This document shows positions 9,127 through 17,625 of a stretch of 64,000 nt of DNA, piece by piece. The DNA comes from JAAFJM01 sp964529175. GTDB lineage: Bacteria; Bacteroidota; Bacteroidia; UKL13-3. The first letter of the stretch is position 1. Each line of letters opens with the position of its first letter. The notes under the pieces are model-generated. The model searched no databases. It worked only from the letters and a program-made list of their open reading frames with translations, and was not told the origin of the DNA. Location of the stretch: the NCBI GenBank assembly GCA_964529175.1, contig CAZGVO010000009.1, positions 1 to 64,000 on the forward strand, given 5' to 3'. A program made the translations under genes and the position numbers.

Positions 9127-9618
9127 CTAGTTTAATTCAATTTCTTGGTTAACAATAAAAGTAAAATCTTGGTTAGGTTCAATTAAATAACCTTTAACTC
9201 CTGCACCATTAGCACAAGTCACATCGCGTTCTTTATCGCCAATCATAAAACTTTTACTTGGGTCAATATTATATTTTGCAATGGCTTTTTCAACCATTAA
9301 ACTGCCTGGTTTACGGCAAAGGCAAGCACTTGTTTCGGGGTGATGAGGGCAGTAATACATTTCGGTAAATTCAAAACCATTTTTTTTGCTTTCTTCTTGC
9401 AAAAAATCATGCATTTCTGCCAAAGTTTTATGGTCATATTGTTGCTTTGCAATACCTCCTTGGTTGGTAATTACAAAAAGTAAATACCCTTTTTGGTGCA
9501 AATTCTTTAAATTTTCATAAATATGAGGTAATAATTTAAAATCGTTAAATTGTTTTATATAGTCCCCAATTTCAAGGTTTAACACACCATCACGGTCAAA
9601 AAAAGCTGCTTTGTTCAA
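9127..9618 (-). CDS. gmhB: D,D-heptose 1,7-bisphosphate phosphatase-like HAD hydrolase
   Basis: A HAD-superfamily phosphatase of the GmhB/histidinol-phosphatase type. The nucleophile motif FFDRDGV is at residues 6-12, a zinc loop CPHHPE plus CLCRKP uses Cys90, His92, Cys99 and Cys101, and motif IV reads GDKERD. The role is dephosphorylation of heptose bisphosphate for LPS core synthesis, although no other heptose gene lies in the window. The only possible start before the catalytic Asp is TTG at 9618, which is embedded in a TAGTTTTG sequence resembling a -7 promoter box. Confidence 0.87.
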   Translation of the reverse strand: MNKAAFFDRDGVLNLEIGDYIKQFNDFKLLPHIYENLKNLHQKGYLLFVITNQGGIAKQQYDHKTLAEMHDFLQEESKKNGFEFTEMYYCPHHPETSACLCRKPGSLMVEKAIAKYNIDPSKSFMIGDKERDVTCANGAGVKGYLIEPNQDFTFIVNQEIELN

Positions 9619-9698
9619 AACTATTTTGTAATAAATTTTGCTTCAATAATAATGTAAATTGTAAAATATTCCGTTTAAGATTATTATTGAAAAAATTT

Positions 9699-10424
9699 AT
9701 GAACAATAAAATAGTAATTATACCAACCTATAACGAGATTGATAATGCTGAAAATATCATTAGAAAAGTAATGAGTTTGCAGCCCGAATTTGATTTACTT
9801 ATTGTAGATGATAATTCGCCCGATGGCACTGGCAATATTGTTATAAATTTACAAAAAGAGTTTAACAGGCTTCATTTGCTTTCGCGCAAAGAAAAAAACG
9901 GCTTAGGCACTGCTTATATTGAAGGTTTTAAATGGTGTTTACAACGTAAATATGATTATATTTTTGAAATGGATGCCGATTTTAGCCATAATCCTGATGA
10001 TTTGATTAGGCTTTACAAGGCATGCGAAGAAGGAGCTGATTTAGCTATAGGTTCAAGGTATATTACAGGTGTAAATGTAGTAAATTGGCCAATGAATAGG
10101 GTGTTAATGAGTTATTATGCAAGTAGTTATGTGAGAATGATAACAGGTATGAATATTCGCGATACCACAGCTGGTTTTGTTTGTTACAAACGTAATTTAT
10201 TAGAAACCATTGAACTTGACAAAATTAAATTTAGAGGTTATGCATTTCAAATTGAAATGAAATTTACTGCTTCAAAATATGGTTTTAAAATAGTAGAAGT
10301 TCCCATTATTTTTACGGATAGAACACAAGGCGAATCAAAAATGAGTAAAGGTATTTTTAAAGAAGCCATTTTAGGTGTAATTAGTTTAAAAATAAAAAGT
10401 TTGTTTAGAAATTATAAAAGATAA
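9699..10424 (+). CDS. Polyprenol-phosphate mannosyltransferase-like GT2 glycosyltransferase
   Basis: A family 2 glycosyltransferase closest in pattern to dolichol/polyprenol-phosphate mannose synthases. It has IIPTYNE at the N-terminus, IVDDNSPDGT as the nucleotide-binding segment, the metal-binding MDADFSHNP near residue 85, RYITG, and the end motif FTDRTQGESKMS. There are no C-terminal membrane helices, so it is the soluble single-domain type acting at the inner face of the membrane. The ATG at 9699 is preferred to TTG at 9687, because the Rossmann strand begins two residues after it. Confidence 0.92.
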   Translation: MNNKIVIIPTYNEIDNAENIIRKVMSLQPEFDLLIVDDNSPDGTGNIVINLQKEFNRLHLLSRKEKNGLGTAYIEGFKWCLQRKYDYIFEMDADFSHNPDDLIRLYKACEEGADLAIGSRYITGVNVVNWPMNRVLMSYYASSYVRMITGMNIRDTTAGFVCYKRNLLETIELDKIKFRGYAFQIEMKFTASKYGFKIVEVPIIFTDRTQGESKMSKGIFKEAILGVISLKIKSLFRNYKR

Positions 10425-10460
10425 TTACTTTAAATCTTTTATTTATACAATAAAATATTC

Positions 10461-11315
10461 ATGAAAAATTTATTACAAAACCCTGATGTGCAAGCATATA
10501 TTGATATTGCTTTGAGGGAAGATATTGGCTCAGGCGATCATAGTTCATTGGCTTGTATTAGCTCAGAAAAAGCTGGTAATGCTTATTGTGTGGCTAAAGA
10601 CAATGGTGTTATTTGTGGTTTGCCATTAGCCGAATACATTTTTAAAAAAGTAGATTCAACTTTGGTTTTTAAGCCAAATTTTAATGATGGCGATGAAATA
10701 AAATTAGGCGATATTGTTTTTACAGTTGAAGGCAAATCAATTTCAATATTAACAGCAGAACGTTTGGTATTAAATTTTATGCAACGTTTAAGTGGTGTGG
10801 CAACTCAAAGTAGGTTTATTAGTAATTTAATTAAAGATTATAAAACCAAAGTGTTAGATACCAGAAAAACTACTCCAGGTATGCGTTTATTTGAAAAATA
10901 TGCAGTGAAAGTAGGAGGTAGTTTTAACCATAGAATTGGACTTTATGATATGATTATGCTAAAGGATAATCATATTGATTTTGCAGGTGGAATAGCACAA
11001 GCCATTGAAAAAACACATCAGTATTTACAGGATAATAACTTAGATTTAAAAATTGAAGTTGAAACCCGCAATTTAGACGAAGTAAAACAGGTATTAAATA
11101 AAGGTGGTGTGCACAGAATTATGCTTGATAATTTTACACCTGAATTGCTTAAGGAAGCAATAGTTTTAATTGACGGAAAGTATGAAACCGAAGCTAGTGG
11201 CGGAATTACCAAAGAAACCATTGCTAATTTTGCTGCTTCGGGCGTTGATTTTATTTCAGTTGGAGCATTAACTCACTCTGCTAAAAGTATTGATTTAAGT
11301 TTAAAGGTTTCTTAG
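10461..11315 (+). CDS. nadC: Nicotinate-nucleotide pyrophosphorylase (quinolinate phosphoribosyltransferase)
   Basis: Converts quinolinate and PRPP to nicotinate mononucleotide in de novo NAD synthesis. Visible family features are REDIGSGDHSS near residue 20, LNFMQRLSGVAT, the DTRKTTPGMR block with substrate-binding Arg and Lys near 138, KVGGSFNHRIGLYDMIMLKDNH, VEVETRNLDE, and ASGGI near the end. The length of 284 residues is standard. The TAG stop codon overlaps the first unit of a GTTG heptad repeat array. Confidence 0.97.
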   Translation: MKNLLQNPDVQAYIDIALREDIGSGDHSSLACISSEKAGNAYCVAKDNGVICGLPLAEYIFKKVDSTLVFKPNFNDGDEIKLGDIVFTVEGKSISILTAERLVLNFMQRLSGVATQSRFISNLIKDYKTKVLDTRKTTPGMRLFEKYAVKVGGSFNHRIGLYDMIMLKDNHIDFAGGIAQAIEKTHQYLQDNNLDLKIEVETRNLDEVKQVLNKGGVHRIMLDNFTPELLKEAIVLIDGKYETEASGGITKETIANFAASGVDFISVGALTHSAKSIDLSLKVS

Positions 11316-11396
11316 TTGTCAGTTGATGGTTGTCAGTTGATAGATAAATATTTTGAACATATTTTAAAATTCATAATTCAACATTCATAATTCATA
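11315..11396 (+). repeat. Two 7-bp-period repeat arrays between nadC and xerD
   Basis: Four heptads of the form GTTGNNN (GTTGTCA, GTTGATG, GTTGTCA, GTTGATA) run from 11315 to 11342 and start on the G of the nadC stop codon. Four more heptads of the form ATTCANN (ATTCATA, ATTCAAC) run from 11369 to 11396 and end 9 bases before the xerD start. Confidence 0.85.
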
Positions 11397-11405
11397 ATTT
11401 TAAAA

Positions 11406-12308
11406 GTGTGGAACTCATATATAACAGGCTTTAAGGCATATTTACAGTTAGAAAAATCGCTAGCAACAAATAGTATTGAAGCTTATGTTAGAGATGTTGA
11501 AAAACTTTGTCAATATTTAACTATAAAAAACATTGAATTGCAGCCTAATGAACTAACTATTTCTATATTCAGAGATTTTTTAAAATTTATAAACGAGTTA
11601 GGAATAAATAATACTAGCCAAGCCAGGATTATTAGTGGTTTAAAAGCTTTTTTTCATTTTTTAGAAATGGAAGATTTAATTAAAAATAATCCCATTACTT
11701 TAATTGAAAGCCCAAAAGTTACTCGTAAAATACCTGATACTTTAGATGTGTATGAAATAGATTTAATGCTTGCCACATTAGATCTAAGTAAGGATGAAGC
11801 CACTCGCAATCATGCCATCATTGAAACCATGTTTAGTTGCGGATTACGTGTAAGTGAAGTAATTAATTTAAAACTTACCGATATTTATGCTGCTGATGAA
11901 TTTATAAGGGTAATTGGTAAAGGCAATAAAGAACGTTTAGTGCCCATTTCTGAAAGGGCTTTGAAAGAAATTGATATTTATACCAATAGCATCCGAAATA
12001 AATTAACCATTGATAAGGATTGTACTGATATTATTTTTTTAAACCGAAGAGGTAAAAGACTAAGCAGGGTATATATTTTTTTAATTATTAAAGAAATGGC
12101 TGCTATGGCCGGAATTCAAAAAAATATTAGTCCACATACTTTGCGCCATTCATTTGCAACCAGTTTAGTAGAAGCAGGTGCCGATTTGCGTTCTGTGCAG
12201 CAAATGCTTGGTCATGAAAGTATTACTACTACCGAGATTTACACGCATATTAGTAAAGAATATTTGCACGAAGTGATTACAAATTTTCACCCACGAGGTA
12301 AAGTTTAA
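11406..12308 (+). CDS. xerD: Tyrosine recombinase XerD
   Basis: The chromosome-dimer resolution recombinase acting with XerC at dif during division under FtsK control. All catalytic residues are present: Arg148 (CGLRVSE), Lys172 (GKGNKER), His244 and Arg247 (HTLRHSF), His270 (LGHESI) and Tyr279 (TTEIYTH). The N-terminal SAM-like domain (FKAYLQLEKSLATNSIEAY) fits XerD better than XerC. The start is GTG at 11406, directly after an AT-rich repeat array. DUF4159 follows 30 bases later. Confidence 0.95.
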   Translation: MWNSYITGFKAYLQLEKSLATNSIEAYVRDVEKLCQYLTIKNIELQPNELTISIFRDFLKFINELGINNTSQARIISGLKAFFHFLEMEDLIKNNPITLIESPKVTRKIPDTLDVYEIDLMLATLDLSKDEATRNHAIIETMFSCGLRVSEVINLKLTDIYAADEFIRVIGKGNKERLVPISERALKEIDIYTNSIRNKLTIDKDCTDIIFLNRRGKRLSRVYIFLIIKEMAAMAGIQKNISPHTLRHSFATSLVEAGADLRSVQQMLGHESITTTEIYTHISKEYLHEVITNFHPRGKV

Positions 12309-12313
12309 TTTCC

Positions 12314-12321
12314 TATTTTTG
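12314..12321 (+). promoter_or_regulatory. Possible -7 box before the DUF4159 gene
   Basis: TATTTTTG fits TAnnTTTG and lies 17 bases before the ATG at 12339, but no -33 TTTG is visible at the normal distance. Confidence 0.35.
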
Positions 12322-12338
12322 AAATTCAATTGTTAAAT

Positions 12339-13004
12339 ATGATAAAACATAATTTTAAAGCCATACTTCTTTTTACTTTTTTATTCATTGCATTTTCTTT
12401 TGTTCAAAAACCATCAATAAAAATAGCCAAACTTAAGTACAATGGTGGTGGCGATTGGTATGCCAATAAAACATCTTTGCCTAATTTAATTAAATTCTGT
12501 AACGATAATTTAAAAATGGGTTTGGTGCCCGAGGAAGATATTGTAGAAGTTGGAAGTAAAGATGTTTTTAACTATCCATTTATTCATTTGACTGGCCATG
12601 GCAATATTGTTTTTAATAAACAAGAGGCCGAAAATTTACGCAATTATTTAATGGCAGGTGGTTTTTTACATGCCGATGATAACTACGGTTTAAACTTATT
12701 TTTTAGAAGAGAAATGAAAAAAGTTTTCCCTGAATTAGAGTTTGTTGAATTACCGTGGAGTCATCCTATTTACCATCAAAAATTTGATTTTAACAAAGGA
12801 CTACCCAAAGTGCATGAACACGATGGCAAATCACCACAAGGCTTTGGTTTAATTTATAAAGGCAGAGTAGTATGTTTTTACACTTATGAATGTGATTTAG
12901 GAAACGGTTGGGAAGACCAAGATATTTATAACGATCCAGAACCAGTAAGACAGCAAGCTTTAAAAATGGGAGCTAATTTATTACAATACGCTTTTATACA
13001 GTAA
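12339..13004 (+). CDS. DUF4159 family protein
   Basis: An exported or membrane-tethered protein with an N-terminal hydrophobic segment (ILLFTFLFIAFSFV) followed by a DUF4159 domain: KYNGGGDWYANKTSLPNL, FPFIHLTGHGN-like block (YPFIHLTGHGN), AGGFLHADDNYG, and LPWSHPIYH. The fold resembles glutamine-amidotransferase-like (ThuA-type) proteins. The biochemical role is not established. The ATG at 12339 is preferred over TTG at 12330. Confidence 0.87.
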   Translation: MIKHNFKAILLFTFLFIAFSFVQKPSIKIAKLKYNGGGDWYANKTSLPNLIKFCNDNLKMGLVPEEDIVEVGSKDVFNYPFIHLTGHGNIVFNKQEAENLRNYLMAGGFLHADDNYGLNLFFRREMKKVFPELEFVELPWSHPIYHQKFDFNKGLPKVHEHDGKSPQGFGLIYKGRVVCFYTYECDLGNGWEDQDIYNDPEPVRQQALKMGANLLQYAFIQ

Positions 13005-13100
13005 CCTACAATTGTAAAAAATATAAAAAATCTAATTTTTTTGTTGCAATTAATAATTTAATAATATAAATATGCATTTTAAACATTTAACAAATAAACA

Positions 13101-13997
13101 ATGAAAAACAAATTTTTACAATTATCAATGGTTGCTTTAACAGCTGGTTCGTTATTATTAACAAGCTGTAGCAAGGAAGAGTCTTCAGCAACTTCTCCAA
13201 CTACTCCGCAAGAAACTTTTTTAGCTTCTACAAGCCTTCAAAATAGAGCTGCTTTATTAGAAGATTTTACTGGTGTTAGATGTGGTTACTGTCCTGATGG
13301 GCATGTAAGAGCAAATGCAGCACAAGATTTATTGGGTAAAGATAAATTTATTATCATGTGTGTACATGGTGGAAGTTATGCGACTCCTGCTACTGGATGG
13401 GCTAATTTTACCACTTCATTTGGACAAGCATTTATTAGTCAAGCTAAAGTAACTGGTTACCCTGCTGGAACAATTAGCAGAAAAGTAGCTGCTGACTTAG
13501 GTGCAACTCCGCAAACTGCCGGTGGTATGGCTATGAGCAGAGGTGCTTGGGCTGATGCAGCAGCGGCTGTAAATGGAATGTTTGCTCCAGTAAACTTAGG
13601 TGCAAAAGCTACATTTAACGCTGAAACAAGAGAATTAACTGTAAAAGTAGATATGTATGTTTCTGCTACATTAACTGAGCCAATTAATTTAAACGTAGCT
13701 TTATTACAAAGCGGTTTAATGGCTAAACAATCTGGTGATCCAACTCCTGCTGATTTATATTCAGAAGATCATGTTTTAAGACATTTGTTAACAGGTCAAT
13801 GGGGTGAGGTAATTACTGAAGCAACAACAGAAGGTGCTAAAATTACTAGAACTTATAAATATACCGTTCCTGCTGATTATAATGGAACTGCTACAGAAGG
13901 TGGTGGAGCTGTTATTATTGGTGATTGCTCAGTTGTAGCTTTTGTTAACAAAGGAAAAGTTGATGTTTTAAATGCCGTAGAAGTAGCAATTAAATAA
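13101..13997 (+). CDS. Omp28-related outer-membrane lipoprotein
   Basis: A lipoprotein (lipobox LLLTSCSK, Cys23) of the Omp28 family. After the linker, a thioredoxin-like segment carries LEDFTGVRCGYCPDGH with Cys61 and Cys64 in CxxC spacing. The second half is beta-rich (FNAETRELTVKVDMYV, ALLQSGLMAKQSG, AVEVAIK). In relatives the N-terminal region resembles thiol-disulfide proteins, but the Omp28 function is unproven. No sorting domain is present. GC and Ala content are higher than in neighbours, which suggests strong expression. Confidence 0.88.
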   Translation: MKNKFLQLSMVALTAGSLLLTSCSKEESSATSPTTPQETFLASTSLQNRAALLEDFTGVRCGYCPDGHVRANAAQDLLGKDKFIIMCVHGGSYATPATGWANFTTSFGQAFISQAKVTGYPAGTISRKVAADLGATPQTAGGMAMSRGAWADAAAAVNGMFAPVNLGAKATFNAETRELTVKVDMYVSATLTEPINLNVALLQSGLMAKQSGDPTPADLYSEDHVLRHLLTGQWGEVITEATTEGAKITRTYKYTVPADYNGTATEGGGAVIIGDCSVVAFVNKGKVDVLNAVEVAIK

Positions 13998-14017
13998 TCA
14001 AAAAATATTATAATTAT

Positions 14018-14052
14018 AAAAAAACTCTTACTCAAAAGGTAAGAGTTTTTTT
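14018..14052. terminator. Bidirectional terminator between Omp28 gene and rnhB
   Basis: A perfect 14-bp inverted repeat (14018-14031 and 14039-14052) with ACTCTTAC core, A run on the left and T run on the right, in the gap between two convergent genes. It can serve both strands. Confidence 0.9.
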
Positions 14053-14055
14053 GTT

Positions 14056-14655
14056 TTAAAACAGTTCTAACTGCTCTTTTAAAAGTCTAAATGTTTTTCT
14101 ATGATAAGGGGTAATACCATATTTTTCAATGGCTGCTCTGTGTTTTATGGTTGGATAACCTTTGTTTTCATCCCACGCGTAATTAGGAAATTCAGCATGG
14201 TATTTTAGCATCAGTTCATCTCTGTGTGTTTTTGCTAAAATAGATGCAGCTGCTATGCTTTGAAACTTTGCATCACCTTTGATAATACAAGTATGTGTTA
14301 GGTTAGGATAAGGAATAAACCTATTGCCATCTATAATTAAATGCTGTGGTTTAATAGTTAGATTATCAATGGCTTTATGCATACTTAAAAACGAAGCTTT
14401 TAAAATATTTACTTGGTCTATTTGTTCGTTGGTAAAACTTGCCACCGCCCAAACCAATGCTTTTTCTTCAATTTCAAACCTCAACTCTTCTCGTTGTGAG
14501 TGTGTTAACTTTTTCGAATCGTCTAAATATTTAATGCGCTTATGTTTATCTAAAATAACCGCTGCTGCATATACAGGCCCAGCTAAGCAGCCTCTTCCAG
14601 CTTCATCGCAACCAGCTTCTAATACATTGGTTTGGTAAAATTTAGTTAAAGCCAT
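14056..14655 (-). CDS. rnhB: Ribonuclease HII
   Basis: Removes RNA primers and misincorporated ribonucleotides from DNA. It has the DEAGRG active-site motif (Asp17, Glu18) near the N-terminus, YLDDSKKLT, LIIDGNRF near residue 108 with the third acidic residue, and SIAAASILAKTHRDELM. It is 199 residues, normal for RNase HII. Its ATG overlaps the stop of the upstream TPR gene by one base (TAATG), indicating translational coupling. Confidence 0.97.
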   Translation of the reverse strand: MALTKFYQTNVLEAGCDEAGRGCLAGPVYAAAVILDKHKRIKYLDDSKKLTHSQREELRFEIEEKALVWAVASFTNEQIDQVNILKASFLSMHKAIDNLTIKPQHLIIDGNRFIPYPNLTHTCIIKGDAKFQSIAAASILAKTHRDELMLKYHAEFPNYAWDENKGYPTIKHRAAIEKYGITPYHRKTFRLLKEQLELF

Positions 14656-14972
14656 TAGTATAAAATTTCGTCAATTAAAGCCCTAAATTCATTGGTAGTT
14701 TTTAAATCTTTTTGTTGTTTGGCAATTTCAATACCTTTTTCTAGAAATAAAATGGCTTTATCATTTTCATTGCGTTCGCTTAATAAAACCCCAAGTTGGT
14801 ATAAGGTAGCTACATGATTTTCGTCAAGCAGGAGCACCTTATTTAGCTGTTCAATGGTTTTATCAATTAGGCTAAGTCCTTTGTATTCCATAGCCAAAGC
14901 GTAATTTAAAAAAATATCGTTGGGCGTTTCTACCAACATTTCTTGTAGTTTTAATAATCTGTTATTTTGCAT
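14655..14972 (-). CDS. Small TPR protein
   Basis: A 105-residue protein made of roughly two to three tetratricopeptide helical hairpins (PNDIFLNYALAMEYKGL, AIEQL-type second helix, HVATLYQLGVLLSERNENDKAILFLEKGIEIAK). It has no signal peptide and is likely a cytosolic protein-protein adaptor. It is translationally coupled to rnhB downstream and divergent from etfB. Confidence 0.85.
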   Translation of the reverse strand: MQNNRLLKLQEMLVETPNDIFLNYALAMEYKGLSLIDKTIEQLNKVLLLDENHVATLYQLGVLLSERNENDKAILFLEKGIEIAKQQKDLKTTNEFRALIDEILY

Positions 14973-15033
14973 TAGGCTAAAAACATTTTTTAGATAATTT
15001 TGCTGCTCTTTTTAACAACAAAATTATCATTAT

Positions 15034-15771
15034 ATGAAGATATTAGTTTGTGTTAGCAATGTGCCCGACACCACAACAAAAGTAACTTTTACCGAAAACA
15101 ATACCCAATTTAATACAGCGGGTGTTCAGTTTATTATTAATCCTTACGATGAATTGTCATTAACTCGTGGTTTGGAATTAACTGAAAAATTAGGTGGAAC
15201 AGTTACAACTATTACTGTAGGATTGGCTGATGCAGAAGCGAGTATAAGAAAAGCATTAGCTATTGGAGCAACAGATGCAGTGCGCATTAATGCAGTGCCT
15301 ACCGATGCTTATTTTGTAGCTGAACAAATTGCTGCTTATGCCAAAGCCGAAAATTTTGATTTAATTTTTACAGGCCGCGAAAGCATTGACTACAATGGCG
15401 GACAAGTTTGTGGTTTGTTAGCTGAAATGTTAGGTTTACCTTCGGTAAATGTAATAACTAGCATCGAAATAGATGGAAATACAGCTACCATGGAACGCGA
15501 TATTGATGGCGGAAAAGAAAAAGTATCGGCTAATTTACCTTTGGTAGTTAGTGCTCAAAAGGAGTTAACAGAACCAAGAATTCCTAACATGCGTGGTATT
15601 ATGGCAGCAAGAACCAAACCTTTAAAAGTGGTAGAACCAACAACTTCTGAATTAACAAGTTCAGCGGTTGGTTTTGAATTACCTGCGCCAAAAGGTTCAG
15701 TTAAATTAATTTCGGTTGAAGAAGCAGGTTCATTAATCAGCATATTACATAACGAAGCGAAAATTATCTAA
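15034..15771 (+). CDS. etfB: Electron transfer flavoprotein beta subunit
   Basis: The beta subunit of the ETF heterodimer, which takes electrons from acyl-CoA dehydrogenases and passes them to ETF-quinone oxidoreductase. Family marks are ILVCVSNVPDT at the N-terminus, NPYDELSLTRGLEL, ALAIGATDAVRI, GRESIDYNGGQV and the late PRIPNMRGIMAARTKP segment. The length of 245 residues is normal. etfA follows 99 bases later, separated by a repeat-filled spacer. The divergent upstream gap has a TAATTTTG box at 14995-15002. Confidence 0.95.
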   Translation: MKILVCVSNVPDTTTKVTFTENNTQFNTAGVQFIINPYDELSLTRGLELTEKLGGTVTTITVGLADAEASIRKALAIGATDAVRINAVPTDAYFVAEQIAAYAKAENFDLIFTGRESIDYNGGQVCGLLAEMLGLPSVNVITSIEIDGNTATMERDIDGGKEKVSANLPLVVSAQKELTEPRIPNMRGIMAARTKPLKVVEPTTSELTSSAVGFELPAPKGSVKLISVEEAGSLISILHNEAKII

Positions 15772-15778
15772 AAAAAAT

Positions 15779-15868
15779 TTTGAATGATAAATTTTGAATT
15801 TTGAATGAATTTAAAAATCACTAAATCATTCTCCCGATAAATCGGGATCAAATCTTTAAATAAATAAA
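15779..15868 (+). repeat. Heptad and octad repeats with an inserted palindrome, between etfB and etfA
   Basis: From 15779 to 15806 there are four heptads (TTTGAAT, GATAAAT, TTTGAAT, TTTGAAT). From about 15811 octads of the form AAATCNNN follow, interrupted by the palindrome TCCCGATAAATCGGGA at 15832-15847 and resuming with AAATCTTT directly after it. The array ends at the etfA start. Confidence 0.8.
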
Positions 15869-15870
15869 AT

Positions 15871-16842
15871 ATGAACATATTAGTATTTGCAGAACAAATT
15901 GATGGTAGCTTTAAAAAATCGGCTTTTGAGGCCGTAAGTTATGCTAGCCAAATTGCACAAGCACATAACGGAACAGTTACCGCAGTAGTGCCAGGTAATG
16001 TAGCCGATGATAAATTAGCCGAATTGGCAAAATTTGGCGCTAACAAAATAGTTAGTATCAAACACGATAATTTAAATGGATTTAATGCTGAAACCTATGC
16101 AAAAGTTATTTGCAATACCGCATCGGCCGAAGGTTCAAGCATAGTGGTTATTTCAAACACTTACTCTGGTAAATCAGTTGCACCTCGTGTTGCTGCTCGT
16201 TTAAAAGCAGGAATTGCAAGTGGTGTAATTTCAATGCCAAATACAACTTCTGGTTTTGTGGTACGTAGAAGTGTATTTTCGGGTAAAGCATTTGCAGATG
16301 TAAACTTAACTACAGCTGTAAAAGTATTAGCTATTACACCAAATACCTTTAATACATTAGAAAATGCGCAAGCAGCCAATATTGTGAACGTTGAGGCTGG
16401 TTTAGCTGATGCTGATTTTAGCACAAAATCGGTAGAAATAAATAGAGTAACGGGCAAAATTCCATTAACAGAGGCTGAAATTGTTATCAGTGGCGGACGT
16501 GGTTTAAAAGGTCCTGAAAACTGGCATTTGGTAGAAGATTTAGCAAATGCTTTAGGTGCTGCTACTGCTTGTAGCAAACCTGTAAGCGATATGCATTGGA
16601 GACCACATAGCGAACACGTTGGTCAAACTGGAATTACTATTAAACCCAATTTATACATTGCTATTGGTATTTCAGGTGCTATTCAGCATTTAGCTGGAGT
16701 AAGTTCAAGTAAAGTTATTGTAGCAATAAATAAAGATGCAGAAGCACCTTTCTTTAAAGCAGCTGATTACGGTATAGTTGGTGATGCTTTTGAGGTAATG
16801 CCTAAAATTATTGAAGCAGCTAAGGCGTTTAAAGCTAACTAG
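15871..16842 (+). CDS. etfA: Electron transfer flavoprotein alpha subunit
   Basis: The FAD-binding ETF alpha subunit. The C-terminal FAD domain is clear: SGGRGLKGPENW, the HVGQTGITIKPNLYIAIGISG block, AIQHLAGV, INKDAEAPFFKAADYGIVGD. The N-terminal half carries the AEQIDGSFKKSAFEAVSYA nucleotide-binding-like fold. The 323 residues match the family. The TAG stop codon overlaps a GTTG heptad array. Confidence 0.96.
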   Translation: MNILVFAEQIDGSFKKSAFEAVSYASQIAQAHNGTVTAVVPGNVADDKLAELAKFGANKIVSIKHDNLNGFNAETYAKVICNTASAEGSSIVVISNTYSGKSVAPRVAARLKAGIASGVISMPNTTSGFVVRRSVFSGKAFADVNLTTAVKVLAITPNTFNTLENAQAANIVNVEAGLADADFSTKSVEINRVTGKIPLTEAEIVISGGRGLKGPENWHLVEDLANALGAATACSKPVSDMHWRPHSEHVGQTGITIKPNLYIAIGISGAIQHLAGVSSSKVIVAINKDAEAPFFKAADYGIVGDAFEVMPKIIEAAKAFKAN

Positions 16843-17004
16843 TTGTTAGTTGATGGTTGTCAGTTGATAGACGAAACGGTCGCTGAGCGAAGCCGAAGTG
16901 TCAGTTGATAGAAGCATAAACGATATTTTCAGTAACAAAAGGTGTTGAAACAAATTCCCCCTTGTGCAATGGTATTGCGATGGCGAAGGGGGGTAAGGGG
17001 GATG
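16842..17004 (+). repeat. GTTG heptads, GCTGAGCG palindrome and C/G-run inverted repeat after etfA
   Basis: Four GTTGNNN heptads occupy 16842-16869, starting on the G of the etfA stop. A 28-base imperfect palindrome (CGGTCGCTGAGCGAAGCCGA within 16872-16899) interrupts them, and GTCAGTTGATA resumes after it. Farther on, TCCCCCTT (16956-16963) and AAGGGGGA (16995-17002) form an inverted repeat around a G/C-rich centre unlike the surrounding AT-rich DNA. No gene is visible in this 279-base spacer. Confidence 0.75.
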
Positions 17005-17039
17005 TCTTTTTGCAAAATGTTATTAGCTTACCAACCTTC

Positions 17040-17075
17040 AAAAAAGTTCAATCATTTATTTGGTTGAACTTTTTT
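17040..17075 (+). terminator. Terminator hairpin, first of two near-identical copies
   Basis: Arms 17040-17051 (AAAAAAGTTCAA) and 17064-17075 (complement) with a T run to 17076. The core of about 30 bases differs at a single base from the hairpin at 17516-17547. It lies about 200 bases after etfA. Confidence 0.8.
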
Positions 17076-17104
17076 TGTTTTTGTAAATCAATAAAATACA
17101 TTTG
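17074..17104 (+). promoter_or_regulatory. Promoter for the SdpI-like gene
   Basis: A -33 box TTTG (17074-17077) and a -7 box TACATTTG (17097-17104) are separated by 19 bases, a full match to the Bacteroidota consensus. The -33 box is made by the T run of the preceding terminator. The start codon is 17 bases beyond the -7 box. Confidence 0.7.
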
Positions 17105-17121
17105 TTTTAAATAATCATCAC

Positions 17122-17442
17122 ATGGATAAACCTTTTTACGCAGCTATTATTTTTTTAGTGATGGCATATTTATACAAAAATAATTACCCTAAATTAAGAA
17201 GTAGATATTGGGGTTACAGAACTTTTCAATCAATGAAATCGGATGAAAATTGGGATTATGCCAACAGAACAGCAGGATTAATATTGTTTTGCAATTCTTT
17301 ATTAGTATTTACTATATCTTTAGTTGGTAATTTGTTTAAACTTGATTATTTGAAATTATTTTATGGGTTAGGAGCAACCATAACTTTGTTTATGTTTTTT
17401 TATATTGAATATAAAATGAAATTTAGTGAGAAAAAGCCCTAA
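17122..17442 (+). CDS. SdpI/YhfL-like small membrane protein
   Basis: A 106-residue protein with three predicted membrane helices (residues 4-18, 49-68, 74-93). Between the first two it has YWGYRTFQSMKSDENWDYANRTAG, matching the signature of the SdpI family (GYRTxxSMKSxExWxxAN). In Bacillus SdpI confers immunity to the SdpC toxin; most small homologues have no known role. There is no toxin gene here. It sits between two near-identical terminators. Confidence 0.75.
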   Translation: MDKPFYAAIIFLVMAYLYKNNYPKLRSRYWGYRTFQSMKSDENWDYANRTAGLILFCNSLLVFTISLVGNLFKLDYLKLFYGLGATITLFMFFYIEYKMKFSEKKP

Positions 17443-17515
17443 TTGTAATAACACTAATATTTATTTGCAATCTGTGGTATTTTTGCCCAAGGTTGTATCT
17501 CTTACCTTTCGTCCC

Positions 17516-17547
17516 AAAAGTTCAATCATTCATTTGGTTGAACTTTT
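17516..17547 (+). terminator. Terminator hairpin, second copy
   Basis: Arms AAAAGTTCAA (17516-17525) and TTGAACTTTT (17538-17547) with a T run to about 17550. It is 74 bases after the SdpI-like stop codon. A TATTTTTG box at 17478-17485 lies between that stop and the hairpin, leaving room for a transcript of about 60 bases. Confidence 0.8.
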
Positions 17548-17625
17548 TTTGTAATAAATACCTCTAAAATACTGTTATTTGCAGTATATTATTTAACTGT
17601 AAACTATTCAGCGTTTATCCGCGAG

